Shown in pieces: positions 21,655-32,500 of a stretch of 64,000 bases of DNA (positions are counted from its first letter, which is position 1; each line of letters opens with the position of its first letter). The stretch covers positions 9,006,950-9,070,949 of the forward strand of contig NC_019872.2 of assembly GCF_002234675.1 (NCBI RefSeq), read 5' to 3'. The DNA comes from Oryzias latipes (taxonomy: Eukaryota; Chordata; Actinopteri; Beloniformes; Adrianichthyidae). Made by a program: the position numbers and the translations under genes. Under the pieces are notes generated by a model. The model had not been told where the DNA came from. It did not search any database and saw only the letters and a program-made list of their open reading frames with translations.

Positions 21655-24600
21655 TTTAATTATTTATTAGTCAGTAACTCCCTTTTGAAAGAAATTAAAA
21701 GTTCCAACATTCATCCAATTATTATCAGTGACCATGCACCAGTTTCTGTTACTATTTCGAGGGAAGTACCCACACCCTCGGGTTCAACCTGGAGGTTTAA
21801 TACATCTCTGTTAAAAGACCAGGAATTTATTGAATTCTTTAAAAAAGAGTGGGCAACCTTCTTAGAATTCAACAATACTTCTGAAATATCACCAAGTATT
21901 TTTGGGAAACAGCAAAAGCAGTCATGAGAGGGAAAATCATCTCTTATCCAACGCATAAAAAACGCAAAGAGAAAGCAGATTTATTAGAATTAGAAAATAA
22001 AATCAAAATCCTGGAGGCTGCTTCTGCACAGGAACACATACTGGGCGATCTGAAAAATTTAAAGCTGCAGTTAAATGACATCATCAATAAACAAACACAA
22101 TTCCAGATACAAAGGCTTCGACTGGAAAGATATGAAAACTCAAATAAATCTGGCAAATTTCTAGCTAATCAGCTTAAAATTAATAAAGTAAAATCAACAA
22201 TCACTTCTATTATGGACCAAACAGGGAATGTCACCCATGACCCGGTAAAAATTAATAATGCGTTTAAAGACTTTTATCAAAACTTATACACTCCACAGAT
22301 CAATCCATCAGAACAAAGAATCAACTCATTTCTCAACAATGTAAACCTGCCCAAGTTAAACGAAGATCAAATCACAAATTTAGACTCTCCGCTCTCGTTG
22401 TCTGAGCTTCATGAAGCTCTGTTACTTATGCCTAACAGCAAAGCACCAGGACCCAACGGCTTTCCTGCAGAGTTTTATAAGGAATTCTGGGAACAACTGG
22501 CACCAACGTTTTATAAAACGGTAAAATTTATCAATGAAAGCCAATCTCTACCACCTAACATGAACTCCGCCAACATTATCCTTCTTCTAAAACCAGACAA
22601 AGACCCCACGAGTCCTTCAAGCTATCGCCCCATTTCTTTAATTAATGCAGATGTAAAAATTATCTGCAAAGCACTAGCAAAGAGAATACAAAAAGTCACT
22701 CCTCACATAATTCACTTTGATCAAACTGGATTCATCAAAGGCAGACACTCGGATGACAATGTCCGCAGACTCGTTAACATAATAGACTTTGCCACCATCA
22801 AAAACCAGGAAATGACTATACTATCACTGGATGCTGAAAAAGCCTTTGATAGAGTAAATTGGAAGTTCCTCATTGCTGCCCTCCATAAGTTTGGGTTTGG
22901 AGAATCATTCATCAATTGGATCAAAATATTATATCACAACCCCAATGCATCAGTTAGAACTAATAAACAGACTTCCAACAGGTTTTTTCTTGGAAGAGGA
23001 ACTAGACAGGGTTGCCCACTCTCCCCCTCTCTTTTTGCAATATTTATCGAGCCTCTAGCTGCAGCAATAAGACAGAATGAGAGTATTAAAGGAATTAAAA
23101 CCAAACACAGCCATCATAAAATTAGTCTCTATGCAGATGACATATTACTGTTTTTAAGTAATATACATTCTGTAAATGAAACGGCAACAATCATTAGTGA
23201 ATTCTCTTCTATATCAGACTATTCCATTAATTGGAATAAATCTGTTTTATTACCACTAAACAGTAATGTGGAGCAAGGACTCACAATACCAGTTAAATCA
23301 GGCAATATAAAGTATCTAGGTATTTATTTTTCCCCCAAATTATCAGAACTGGTGCAGCTAAACTACACCCCAATACTGAAAAACATACAGGACGATCTAA
23401 CACGCTGGACCAACCTGCCTCTGCCCCTTATGGGCAAGGTAGCCACGGTAAAAATGAAAATCTTACCCAAAGTTAATTATCTCTTCTCAATGATTCCCAC
23501 ACAACCGCTATTAAAATGGTTCAAAACATTAGACTCATCCATATCAAGCTTTTCATGGAACAATAAACCTGCAAGAATTAGTCTAAAAACTTTAAAATCT
23601 GCAAAAAGCTGTGGACTATTAGTATTACCTAACTTCCACAAATACTTTCTTGCAAATAGATTACAATACATCTTAAAATGGTTAAAAAATAATCCAGAAA
23701 CCAACTCATGGTTAGACTTGGAACAGGCGTTATGTGGAAAGATCAACCTATCAGATCTTCCATTTATTAGCCAAACAGTTAAAAAACAGGATTGTTTCAA
23801 AAGTATTAATATAAATGCCACTTTAACAGCCTGGTGGGAATTTCTCAAAATATCAAAATCATCAATTCAACCGTGCAAAATGACACCCATCTGGAACAAC
23901 CCAGACATCCTCATAAACAAAAAAATTATCCACTTCCCAGCTTGGCAAGCAGGGGGCATAAAACAACTAGAGCACGTAATTATTGATAGAAGATTCATAA
24001 CTACCCAGGAATTTCAAGACAAACATGGAATAAATAACTTCTTGGAATATCAGCAACTTAAATCAATTATTACTAAAAAGTTTAAATACAGAGACAACAA
24101 TTTAAAGCTACCAGATGTAGTTACCACTCTGATCAATTTCTCAATGAATAAAACTCTCTCCAAAATATATAAACTTTTATGTAATTTAGATAATAATATT
24201 TCACTTCCGACAACAAAATGGGATGCGGATTTGAGCATCAGCACAGATGAAAGCTTTTGGTCAGAACTTTGTCTAAACACCTTTAAACTGACAAAAAGTC
24301 CAAATCTGCAGGTAATCCATTTCAAAACTCTTCACAGAATTTACTACACTGGACAGAGGATGTTCAAGATGGGTCTCAGCAACTCAGACATTTGTCAGCA
24401 CTGTGACGGTAATCTACCCAACAATTACATGCATGCACTATGGTTCTGCACGCCTGTCCAGGCTCTCTGGCAGCAGGTATGTGCCGATCTATCAGTCTGG
24501 CTTAAGGTTTCAATCACAGCTTCACCGTCACTTTGTGTGCTTGGTGACATGAGTGCCATCGATGTAGAAGGAGGATTAGGCTCATTTTCATAACTCTTTG

Positions 24601-24802
24601 CATTGCCAAAAAAACGGTCCAACACCAAAGATTTTCAAACATGATTGAAATTAATAAAGTTTGGCCTCGATTACAAAAGGGGTTTATTCAGACATACCTT
24701 TGGTTTGTCTGAAGATTAATAACCCCTCTTGTTAAAGTAAAATATGTCCAACACAAGAGGCCCTCAGCTCTCATCTGTCTGCCCAGCTGTTGGACAGGAC
24801 AA

Positions 24803-24840
<38 letters not shown>
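21655..24840 (+). mobile_element. L1/Tx1-type LINE, 5'-truncated, in intron 3 of copy 1
   Basis: Begins inside the endonuclease (HPIIISDHAPVSV, GSTWRFN) and carries an almost complete reverse transcriptase. It ends in the family tail 'gctgttggacaggacaag' plus about 38 A. The 16-bp duplication AAAATCAATTAATCAT flanks it (21639-21654 and 24841-24856); copy 2 has a related uninterrupted sequence near 40350. The long GC-rich 3'UTR of the family is absent: coding sequence joins the distal tail at about 24611. One frameshift near 21910 separates the endonuclease and RT frames. Confidence 0.9.
21924..24593 (+). CDS. L1-type ORF2 reverse transcriptase (889 codons open)
   Basis: Retrotransposon reverse transcriptase for target-primed reverse transcription. 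Motifs in order: APGPNGFPAEFYKEFW, SYRPISLINADVKI, DQTGFIKGRHSDDN, SLDAEKAFDRVNW, RGTRQGCPLSPSLFAIF, LYADDILLF (catalytic YADD at 23130-23141), KYLGIY, and a Cys/His motif CQHCDGNLPNNYMHALWFC near the end. The open frame starts at an internal Met; the upstream endonuclease part is in another frame (21685-21927). The C-terminus looks shortened where the 3'UTR deletion begins. It is the least decayed LINE in the window, but incomplete and not autonomous. Confidence 0.85.
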   Translation: MRGKIISYPTHKKRKEKADLLELENKIKILEAASAQEHILGDLKNLKLQLNDIINKQTQFQIQRLRLERYENSNKSGKFLANQLKINKVKSTITSIMDQTGNVTHDPVKINNAFKDFYQNLYTPQINPSEQRINSFLNNVNLPKLNEDQITNLDSPLSLSELHEALLLMPNSKAPGPNGFPAEFYKEFWEQLAPTFYKTVKFINESQSLPPNMNSANIILLLKPDKDPTSPSSYRPISLINADVKIICKALAKRIQKVTPHIIHFDQTGFIKGRHSDDNVRRLVNIIDFATIKNQEMTILSLDAEKAFDRVNWKFLIAALHKFGFGESFINWIKILYHNPNASVRTNKQTSNRFFLGRGTRQGCPLSPSLFAIFIEPLAAAIRQNESIKGIKTKHSHHKISLYADDILLFLSNIHSVNETATIISEFSSISDYSINWNKSVLLPLNSNVEQGLTIPVKSGNIKYLGIYFSPKLSELVQLNYTPILKNIQDDLTRWTNLPLPLMGKVATVKMKILPKVNYLFSMIPTQPLLKWFKTLDSSISSFSWNNKPARISLKTLKSAKSCGLLVLPNFHKYFLANRLQYILKWLKNNPETNSWLDLEQALCGKINLSDLPFISQTVKKQDCFKSININATLTAWWEFLKISKSSIQPCKMTPIWNNPDILINKKIIHFPAWQAGGIKQLEHVIIDRRFITTQEFQDKHGINNFLEYQQLKSIITKKFKYRDNNLKLPDVVTTLINFSMNKTLSKIYKLLCNLDNNISLPTTKWDADLSISTDESFWSELCLNTFKLTKSPNLQVIHFKTLHRIYYTGQRMFKMGLSNSDICQHCDGNLPNNYMHALWFCTPVQALWQQVCADLSVWLKVSITASPSLCVLGDMSAIDVEGGLGSFS

Positions 24841-24847
<7 letters not shown>

Positions 24848-24856
24848 ATTAATCAT

Positions 24857-25321
24857 CAATCAAACAACATATTACTTATTTTTTCTTGTAATCTCACTTT
24901 TTCATTCTGTAATATAGTTACTATTTTAGCTTCCAATTTGGGAGACACTACCACTAACTTCAGGATTTGACAAAACTTTCAGTGTTTTCCTTTGAAAAAA
25001 AATCACAACAATAATTTTCATATTTTCAGATTTTGTCAAATTTCTCATAATTCCAAAAACAAATTAAAAAATGTATTATTTTAGGCTGCTTTTTTAAGAA
25101 GTTTAACTTGTTGGACTTGTGTGTTGTGTTTATCACCAGGTGAGAACTTAACATTTTTTTTAAGTTATATTTTTTTTACTAGGTCTTCTAGCTTTAAACA
25201 ACCAACATAAAACTACCACAATACTTAGTTTAAAGTCACTCCTTTTTTTATTTGAGATTTGTCAAATCAACATTGAATTAACACTCGAAAATACACACGA
25301 AAAAGCATTATGAAAAGATAC
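24857..25321. other. Intron 3 of copy 1, exon 3-proximal part
   Basis: AT-rich intron sequence, partly similar to 40410-40480 and 41330-41400 of copy 2. No further element ends seen. Confidence 0.5.
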
Positions 25322-25880
25322 CTGTAAGGTGTGGAGTATCCCTCCCAGGTTAAACCTTGCTGTCAAATAATTTTGCCTCTTGTTTGCAGCCTTTACTGCT
25401 AACAAACCATCTGTGATGAGCCTCTGTCCTTCTATGAAAAGCTCATCATCACAGTGGTAACGGGCATCAAGGAGTCGTCGTAAATCTGTGGCCGCATTCA
25501 TGCTTTGGATGAATAAGATGTTAGGAAGGAAGAATTTGTAGGATTTTGGAGCGTCACATGCCTTAGCAATGGACTTGGCAGTGAAAGGTTGGGCCTGGAA
25601 CACACATATTTATATGTCTAGTTATAGTTCATGCTGAAGACAAAAAAAACAAGGTTTTTGATGACATCACAGTTTTACAATCTTACAGGAAAAGTGAAGT
25701 CCCTCCCTTCAGCCAGAGCCAGAGCTCGGCAGACCTGAGCTGTAACATTCAGGAGTGCTCTTTCGGTGATTGTTTGATGATTAAAAGAGTCTCCAGGAAA
25801 TGGGTTTACACCAAAACCAAGAGCTCCACTCTGTAGATAGAGGAGATACAACCATGCCAGCCACAGCATGACTGCACAAT
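25322..25880 (-). CDS. VWA7-like copy 1, exons 2-3 (start codon and signal peptide)
   Basis: Exon 2 (25687-25880) holds 11 bases of 5'UTR after the acceptor 'cccccaacag', then ATG at 25869-25867. The start is chosen because it opens a hydrophobic signal peptide (MLWLAWLYLLYLQSGALG) and copy 2 keeps the same context. SFNHQTITERALLNVT follows, as in VWA7 proteins. Exon 3 (25322-25594) gives KSYKFFLPNILF and ARYHCDDELFIEGQRLI. A 92-bp intron separates them; in copy 2 it is 3 kb because of a LINE insertion. Confidence 0.85.
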
Positions 25881-27644
25881 CTGTTGGGGGAAAAAAGAAA
25901 GAATAGAAGAAAACATTATTATTTTGTAAAGAAAAACAAACAATTTTTTTCTTTTCCCCGCTTTAAAAAGTTTTTCTTTAATCCACTTTTCTTGTACAAC
26001 TCAGTTAGTGAAGAGAGGCCCATTGAAAGGATAAAACTGTAAATTGCATATACTTATTTGGCAATTTTCTACCTTCATAGAAGCTCCAAAGCCTGTTACA
26101 GTCATGCAAACACATGATGGCAATGACTGGACTCAAATGGATAATACACAAAACAGTTTGATTTACACTTGGTGGAACTTCAGAACTTCTTTCCAGATCA
26201 GTTTGCGTGTGCAACCTGATTGTTTGGTTTTATTTTCAGAAAGTAGATCACAGTTCTTTCCTTACTGCACGCCTGGGAACGGTTGAAGAAAATCAACCTT
26301 TTCCCAAAATTAGCATATTTCCTTAATGTCAGTGTTTGCAGGAGTCTTGTTGCTCTGTGGTGAAACAAGTCATCAGGTTTCAAAGACAGATTTTCAAGAA
26401 TGCTTGGTTGAAATGGTATATAAGAGTTTCATTTGTTTAGTATGTGTGTCACCTCACCTATAATAGTAAATCCTTCACAAATTTTTAACTCTATAAAACA
26501 GTCAACTTTTATCGGCAGTAAAGTGGTACGTGACTTCACCTCAGAAAGTTAATAATAAGCTACAAAATAAAGGGATCACATAAAACATGAATGATGTTCT
26601 TTTCTTTTTTGTTGCCATGTTTATAATGGGAGGATCAATAAAAGATTATGTGAAAGACCTGTAAACCTTTTCACACAGCCTGTGTAGCTGAATGGAAATC
26701 CCTCTTACTTTTGTTTAAAACTGAAACAAGTTAGGGATGATTAAATAACTCTGTTTTTTGGTTCGAAAAACAGATTACAGAAAAGCATTGAAAGTTATTT
26801 GAAACATCAAAAATGGAAATGAAGGTAAATGTGGTTTAGGCTGATGCATACGCTGACTGGGTATTTTTATGTCGTTTTGTGTTAACTGAGTTAAAATTTG
26901 GATATAAAATTAACATTAAGAGACAAAAGGTACTCCTGCAGAAATGCAGAACTCAAGTCAGACTTTTAAACTGTGTGTCAGTCTTCTAAGGAAAATAAAC
27001 CAGCTATAAATGTAACATTTTTTGATATTGAGGAATTCTCTTCCTCCAAACTGCCAAAAATCATGGAAGAATTATTGAAGACTGTGACAAATTTCCTCTG
27101 ACATTGCAACTTTCAATCGCAAATACATATAACCTTGAGCTGACCAGGTCGATTGTCGTTCTAATGCAGGTTCTGATGTAACGCAGGGGTCAACTTCCAA
27201 TGAGTAATTGTTCTGTACAAAAGCAGTCGTTTTGTAAAATACCTGCTGAAAAATGAATCAAGGTAACTTTTTGTTTATCTCTAAAAGCCTTATGTTTTTG
27301 TAAAAAATAAGGACCATAATTTGTCAAAGCTTTTTTGTAATGCTAGGAGAATTTAATTTTTTTAAATGGCTCACAATATTCCTGTTTATGTCATGGGAAA
27401 ATATGTGGAGAGTTTATGTCTGATATACATAAGTTTTTATTGAATTAATTTGAAAGTAAGAAAAGTTTAAGGCATCACAGAAAAAACAACCTTACAAACA
27501 GCATACCCCAAAAGGTATCTGAAAATGATACATCCCTAATGTGCATGCATGTAGATTTATAAATTATTATGAAAATAGACTGTTCAATAACAGAAAGGAT
27601 GTGAAGTTAACAATAAAATAAATGAAGATTGTCTGTGGGCCTAC
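25881..27644. other. Intron 1 of copy 1
   Basis: About 1.76 kb of AT-rich sequence between the predicted non-coding exon and exon 2. Scattered blocks match the copy 2 intron (for example around 26680-26720 and 45110-45150). I see no exon-like or mobile-element feature. Confidence 0.5.
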
Positions 27645-27704
27645 CGGATGCTTCACCGCTGTCCTGGTGGGAAGGCTTCTGTTGGACTGACACCTGATTT
27701 TATA
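27645..27704 (-). promoter_or_regulatory. Candidate core promoter and non-coding exon 1 of copy 1
   Basis: On the minus strand a TATA-like box (TATAAAAT, 27704-27697) lies about 55 bases before a donor-like GCATCCG|gtaggc (exon end 27645). The block between them is strongly conserved with 46590-46650 upstream of copy 2 ('ccaccaggacagcggtgaag'). Transcription would start near 27670. No transcript evidence is available here. Confidence 0.45.
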
Positions 27705-28425
27705 ATTCTTCATTTTTTTCTAGGGCGGGGCCCTCAGCAGAGTTCAATGTTACAGTCTATAACCTCACCCTCAGAGAACTGAAAGTAAAACATGACCACA
27801 AAGAGATCTGCCTGGTCAATGTGTAAAACCCAATGGATAAGTATCCATCTGACAAAAACTAGCTAGATGATCTTTAAGAGTTCTTTTTCTTCTTCATTTT
27901 ACACTAATAGATGTGACCTCCAATGAACAGTAAATGGTCTTATCCTTTTACCTGGGATCCCTCAGTTTTAGTTTAGTAAATATTCACAAATTGTTGTCTT
28001 GAGCTTCAGTCTGAGGCCATGGTTCTTGACCAGAGAAAGGTAGTTTGTTTTCTCTGAATGGGTTATGGTTCCACAGCGACTTCCAGCGGATTACAAGCTC
28101 ACCTTTGACATCCTGATGAGTCACACTGTCCAGAAGAACGAGACTAACATGGCAGTGATACGCACATCGGGGCAGGAACAATCTGCTTTTATAGTTGTGA
28201 GAGGCAGCGCCGGGCGAGTTACACCACGATTTGTGAATGGATTGTAGATGCATGGGCTAACGTGTGTTGTGGGATGTGTTTGTGTATCCTAAAACCAGTG
28301 ATGTTGCGCGATGCAGGAAGGGAGAGTGAAAACACAACTGAGACTGTGCCCACTAACGTAGTGCGCCCAGTGGTCGTAAAAATCTGGTAATAAAAATATA
28401 CAGTGTTTAAATTGTTTTTGTTTTG

Positions 28426-28459
<34 letters not shown>

Positions 28460-28669
28460 GCTTAGTTTTTTTCCAAGCAAACACATAAATTAGCGGCCGC
28501 AGTAAATATTTTTCATACATTTATTTAGGAAATTGTTTATTTTAACTTATTACATTGTTAGATTTTAAAAAATTTAATATAAGTCAAGTAAGAGAAAACT
28601 TTCACTAATCAAATAGTAAATAGTATCATTAGCATTAGAACAAATCTCATTAAAATAAAATACATACAT
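27705..28669. other. Intergenic region between copies 1 and 2
   Basis: Upstream of copy 1. Parts match the region upstream of copy 2 ('cagagaactgaaagtaaa' at 27772 and 46739). It contains a G-run of about 26 bases (28435-28460), a likely weak point for assembly. No gene seen. Confidence 0.5.
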
Positions 28670-29107
28670 TTATTTTTTTATTTTTTACACAAACCTTATG
28701 ACCCCCTACCGCAAAACCTTAATAAGAAAAAGTAGCCACATATTCATATTCAAGGTTGATTATAGAACTACTATAAACCATATACAGATGTAGGAATATA
28801 AAAGAAAAAAAAATTGAAAATCATGACAATGTCAAAATGCAAACCTTTGATCTAATGTTCATACATAATACATAATTTTTCTATTTTCTCTTAGTCTTTT
28901 AACTTATTAAAAATATTACTTGTGCTGAGTGAGATTCACCAATTTATTTCATTCTCAGTTGAATACAAATTTGCAGTGACTATATGCCAAATACCTTTAC
29001 TGCAGTTTGATGAATATCGCACCATCTTTGTGTGAGAGCTAACTAATTGTTAACGTCTTGTGGCCGATCTGCTACATCAAAAGCTTTTGAAAATATAGAA
29101 ATTAATC
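28670..29107 (-). other. 3' flank / probable 3'UTR of VWA7-like copy 2
   Basis: Conserved with 5750-6090 and 60880-61722. Shared blocks include 'cagttgaatacaaatttgca' near 28960. A minus-strand AATAAA at 28943-28948 is a candidate polyadenylation signal. Confidence 0.5.
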
Positions 29108-29536
29108 TCAATGCATCTTACAGCCCAACATAATCCCCAAAATCATGACACTGAGGCAAAGAAGAGAGGGCTAGACAGCTCCAGATGATGAAGCTGTTGT
29201 TGATGAACTTGGCTTGATTGTTGGACTGAATGTTGTGCTTACATTTGGGGCAACAGAGTAACTGCAGACTTCCACATTACCCACTCGATCTACAACCACC
29301 AGCTGCACGTTAGGCGAGCAACAGGATGCGTTGTAGGATACCAGCGTCACGTTGGCTGTTGTCATATTAAAGTTTAAGATGCCGTCGCCTTCTCTGAGAC
29401 TGATGCTATCGATCCCAGTTCCATTTTCTCCGTCGGCCGCTTGGACAGAGAGCTCCCATGTAGACTGGTTACATCTATCACTGCAGTTGGACTGGAGACT
29501 AAGCAAATGGCAAACTGGAGGAGAAAAATCTGTCAC
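29108..29536 (-). CDS. VWA7-like copy 2, last exon with premature TAG
   Basis: Same acceptor and 429-base span as copy 1 exon 16. The frame closes at TAG 29171-29173 where copy 1 has a Gln codon. Downstream, the same frame still encodes the hydrophobic tail (PSLLCLSVMILG) up to TGA at 29108-29110. A single base difference therefore changes the predicted membrane attachment. Confidence 0.85.
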
Positions 29537-32500
29537 CTGAAGGTGGAAGAAAATAACGGACAGATTAACACAAATTTAAATAATATACATAGAAATATTA
29601 TGTATAGCAATGTAGTGTTCTATCTCAAATGGACCTTTGGAAGAACAGTGAGACGCAGCACATCATAGTTGGCGTCTGCACCTCCTGGAGCTTCAGCTTC
29701 TATGGTCAGTGTGACACCAGTACCAGGCTGGGAGGCCAGAGGTGCTGTGATACTTGCTGTTCCGTCGGCACTACCTCCACTTTCCAGAGTTAAACTGGAT
29801 GGAAAGGTTAAATTATAACCTTGGTCATTGGTAGCTTTGATGACAAAGTTTCCTCCTTCACCTGTGGTCGTCACAGAAAAGGGAATGAGGAGTGGAGTTC
29901 CAGGCTCTAAGACACTTCCTGTATCAGACTGAAAACAAACAGATTAAAAGAACATGTTAAAAAGACAAATAAACAACTTTTATTTGAGTTAAATGGTTTT
30001 GATAGCGTTTTTTTCTTACCAAAGTAATAGATACAGAAGACGCTCTAAAGCTGGTTGTAGACTGCCTCTGGAATGTCATTGAGGATGCTCTAGAGGCTGT
30101 ACTGTTGGTGCTCTGCCCCCTCACTAATACCACAAACTCAAATGATGGTATCTTGTCAAAATGGACTAAGTATTGTCCTCCACCCTGAGCCTCCACAAGA
30201 CCATTAACCTTCCCTGACCCTGAGGATTCAACCAAAATGACTTCTGTCACAGTAGAGATGTCAGCCTCAAGTAGAGTAACCTGCAAACTGGTGTTACCGC
30301 CTTTGAAGGAAAGAAAATAAGGTCAAACTAAAAAGCTGGGAAACTCCCTCAAACAAAATAAAAGCACCGGAAAGGGCTTTTTTTACCTGCTGTTGGACGA
30401 TTTTCAACTAGATCAAATCCTCCTAATGGGCCCTGAGATTGCTTAACAAAGCTAAAGATGAAATCAATAGGACTCTGACCTGTAAATAGAAAACAACATA
30501 AATATATACAAGGAACATCCTTTACATCTTTCAGTCATGAAAAGCAGAGGTCAGTCATAGTGCACCACATGGCTCTGTGCTTGGTCAGTTTATTTTCCTT
30601 TTGCTCGTTTTGATTAAAGTGGTTTGCATTTTTAGGTACTTCTGCAGACATTTCCATTGTCATGCTGCTGATACTCAGCCATACTCATCTAATGGATACA
30701 TGCAGAATCACAAGTATGTCAGGGCTCTGAAAGCTAGATTTCTTTTCTCGTAAATCTGGTTAAGAGGGAACAGGTTGCCTGTAACCCTTGTGCTTTCCTA
30801 GGCACTTTAACGTTGGGAGTTGGGTCATCTAGACCCACTAGAGCAGGGGTGCTCATTACGTCGATCACAATCGACCGGTCGATCTTCAAGGACATGAGTG
30901 TAGATCGCGGACCAGAAAAAAAAAAGTACTTCTTAAAAATCCACCAGCCAATCAAAATCCTCACCGAGAAGTACGGGACTTGATCAACATGCAGATTGGC
31001 CAATCGGACATCCTCTGATTACGGTGGCCGAGAACCGCCATTGTAGCAACAACAAAAAAAGGAGCAAAAATAAAAAACTACAAGCAAAAAAGAAAAAGGA
31101 AATGCAAAAAAAAAGCAGCAACTAAAAAAAGGAGCAAAAATAAAAAACTACTAGCAAAAAAGAAAAAGGAAATGCAAATAAAAAAGCAGCAACTAAAAAA
31201 AGGAGCAAAAATAAAAAACTACTAGCAAAAAAGAAAAATGAAATGCAAATAAAAAAAGCAGCAACTAAAAAATGGAGCAAAAATAAAAAACTACAAGCAA
31301 AAAAATAAAAATGAAATGCAAATAAAAAAAGCAGCAACTAAAAAAAGGAGCAAAATTAAAAAACTACCAGCAAAAAAGAAAAAAAAGCGATGCAAAAATA
31401 AATAAATGCAAACATAAAAAAGCAATGCATCTAGAAAAATGGCTGCAATTTTTTTTTCAACTTCATTGTACGAAACAGAAGTACAATACAAAACACAATT
31501 TCACAAAGTAAACTTCAGATATGCCAGGGGAGCATATTACATGCATTTTACATAAAGAAAGCCACGACGAAAGTGGTCAAGCAGCTCTAAGTCTGCCAGG
31601 CAGCTAGCAGACCTGGGGGGTATTCCAGGAAGCATGTTTAATCTACCCTGACTTTAACCCTGAACTTTGGCTGAAATCCGCCTGAACTTGCTTACTCTGG
31701 GTTTGTCGGTTCCAAAAGACCGGATATGAGTTAGCATAATTATGCTCGACTTGGTAACCCTGGGTTAATGCACGTGCACGTCATGTACATAAAGACATTC
31801 TCAATGGATCGCCGATTTCTGGAGTCACCATGGAAACGCGTGGAGAAAAAGAGAGAGCACAACACTTGAGTGAGACGGAGTCTGAGATTTAAATGACGGC
31901 GAATTATACGTCCATCAAAAAAGTAACACGGTAATCAGGAGTACATTCCCCTTAGTGCCCTACTCGCCAATTTTAACTGCACCCCCCCTTAGTACACACA
32001 CCCCTCCTCCTTCAATATATACATTCCAACATAAACACACACACATGCACACACACATCCTCTCAAACACACATACACGCACACGCATTTTGCAAGGAAG
32101 GTGGGACCTGGGTCCATCTGTCCCCTACCCCTTCCCTGGTGGGGGGTGCGGGCCTCTTGGCGATGGCGGCCGTGTCCCTTGGGTGCCGGCTTCCTGGGCC
32201 CAGCGGTGCTCTCTCCGCACGGTGGGGGAGTTCATATTACACCTGAGCCGGGGGTGTTCGTGTCCCTGGGGGGTGGGTCCTGGTCCTTGCCCCTGAGCGC
32301 TGGGCCCCGCCAAACTTCCAACATGGCCGAGCCTGGTCGGGCCATATTTATAACACCCCTTGTGGGCCAACCTTTTTTCCCCGGGGTTACCCCCTCCTGG
32401 GCGGGGGCGGCGGGCCCCTGCCTTGCTCCTCCCTGGACCAACCGCTGGCCGGGTGGGTGGCTGCCTGGAGTGCGGAGCGGGTCTCCCTTGGGGGGTCCTG

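Larger units (their letters stand above)
6091..25869 (-). pseudogene. VWA7-like gene copy 1, interrupted by a hAT insertion
   Basis: Von Willebrand factor A domain-containing protein 7-like: a secreted or surface protein with an N-terminal VWA7-type region, a vWA domain and C-terminal Ig/beta-rich modules; its biochemical role is poorly known. Coding exons on the minus strand: 25687-25869, 25322-25594, 21471-21564, 21262-21396, 20770-20956, 20500-20675, 20225-20337, 20019-20135, 18236-18448, 18015-18147, 17736-17882, 10061-10153, 8546-9970 (interrupted), 8161-8454, 6091-6519. All have AG/GT borders. Without the insert the exons sum to 2868 bases, in frame, 955 residues. Residues about 1-19 form a signal peptide (MLWLAWLYLLYLQ). 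VWA7 landmarks include DFYSHSNWVELG (about 153), GGINKDS, the MIDAS DTTGSM (D308) and GGDTPEMSLSGLQ. The tail is hydrophobic, suggesting a GPI anchor. The hAT at 8622-9757 would end the protein near residue 707. Family identity is well supported; loss of function is inferred. Confidence 0.85.

Noticed and set aside
31061..31400. Regularly spaced repeats suggesting a CRISPR-like array
   Set aside because: Units are directly tandem without unique spacers, A-rich, and mirrored in an inverted arm; vertebrate context.
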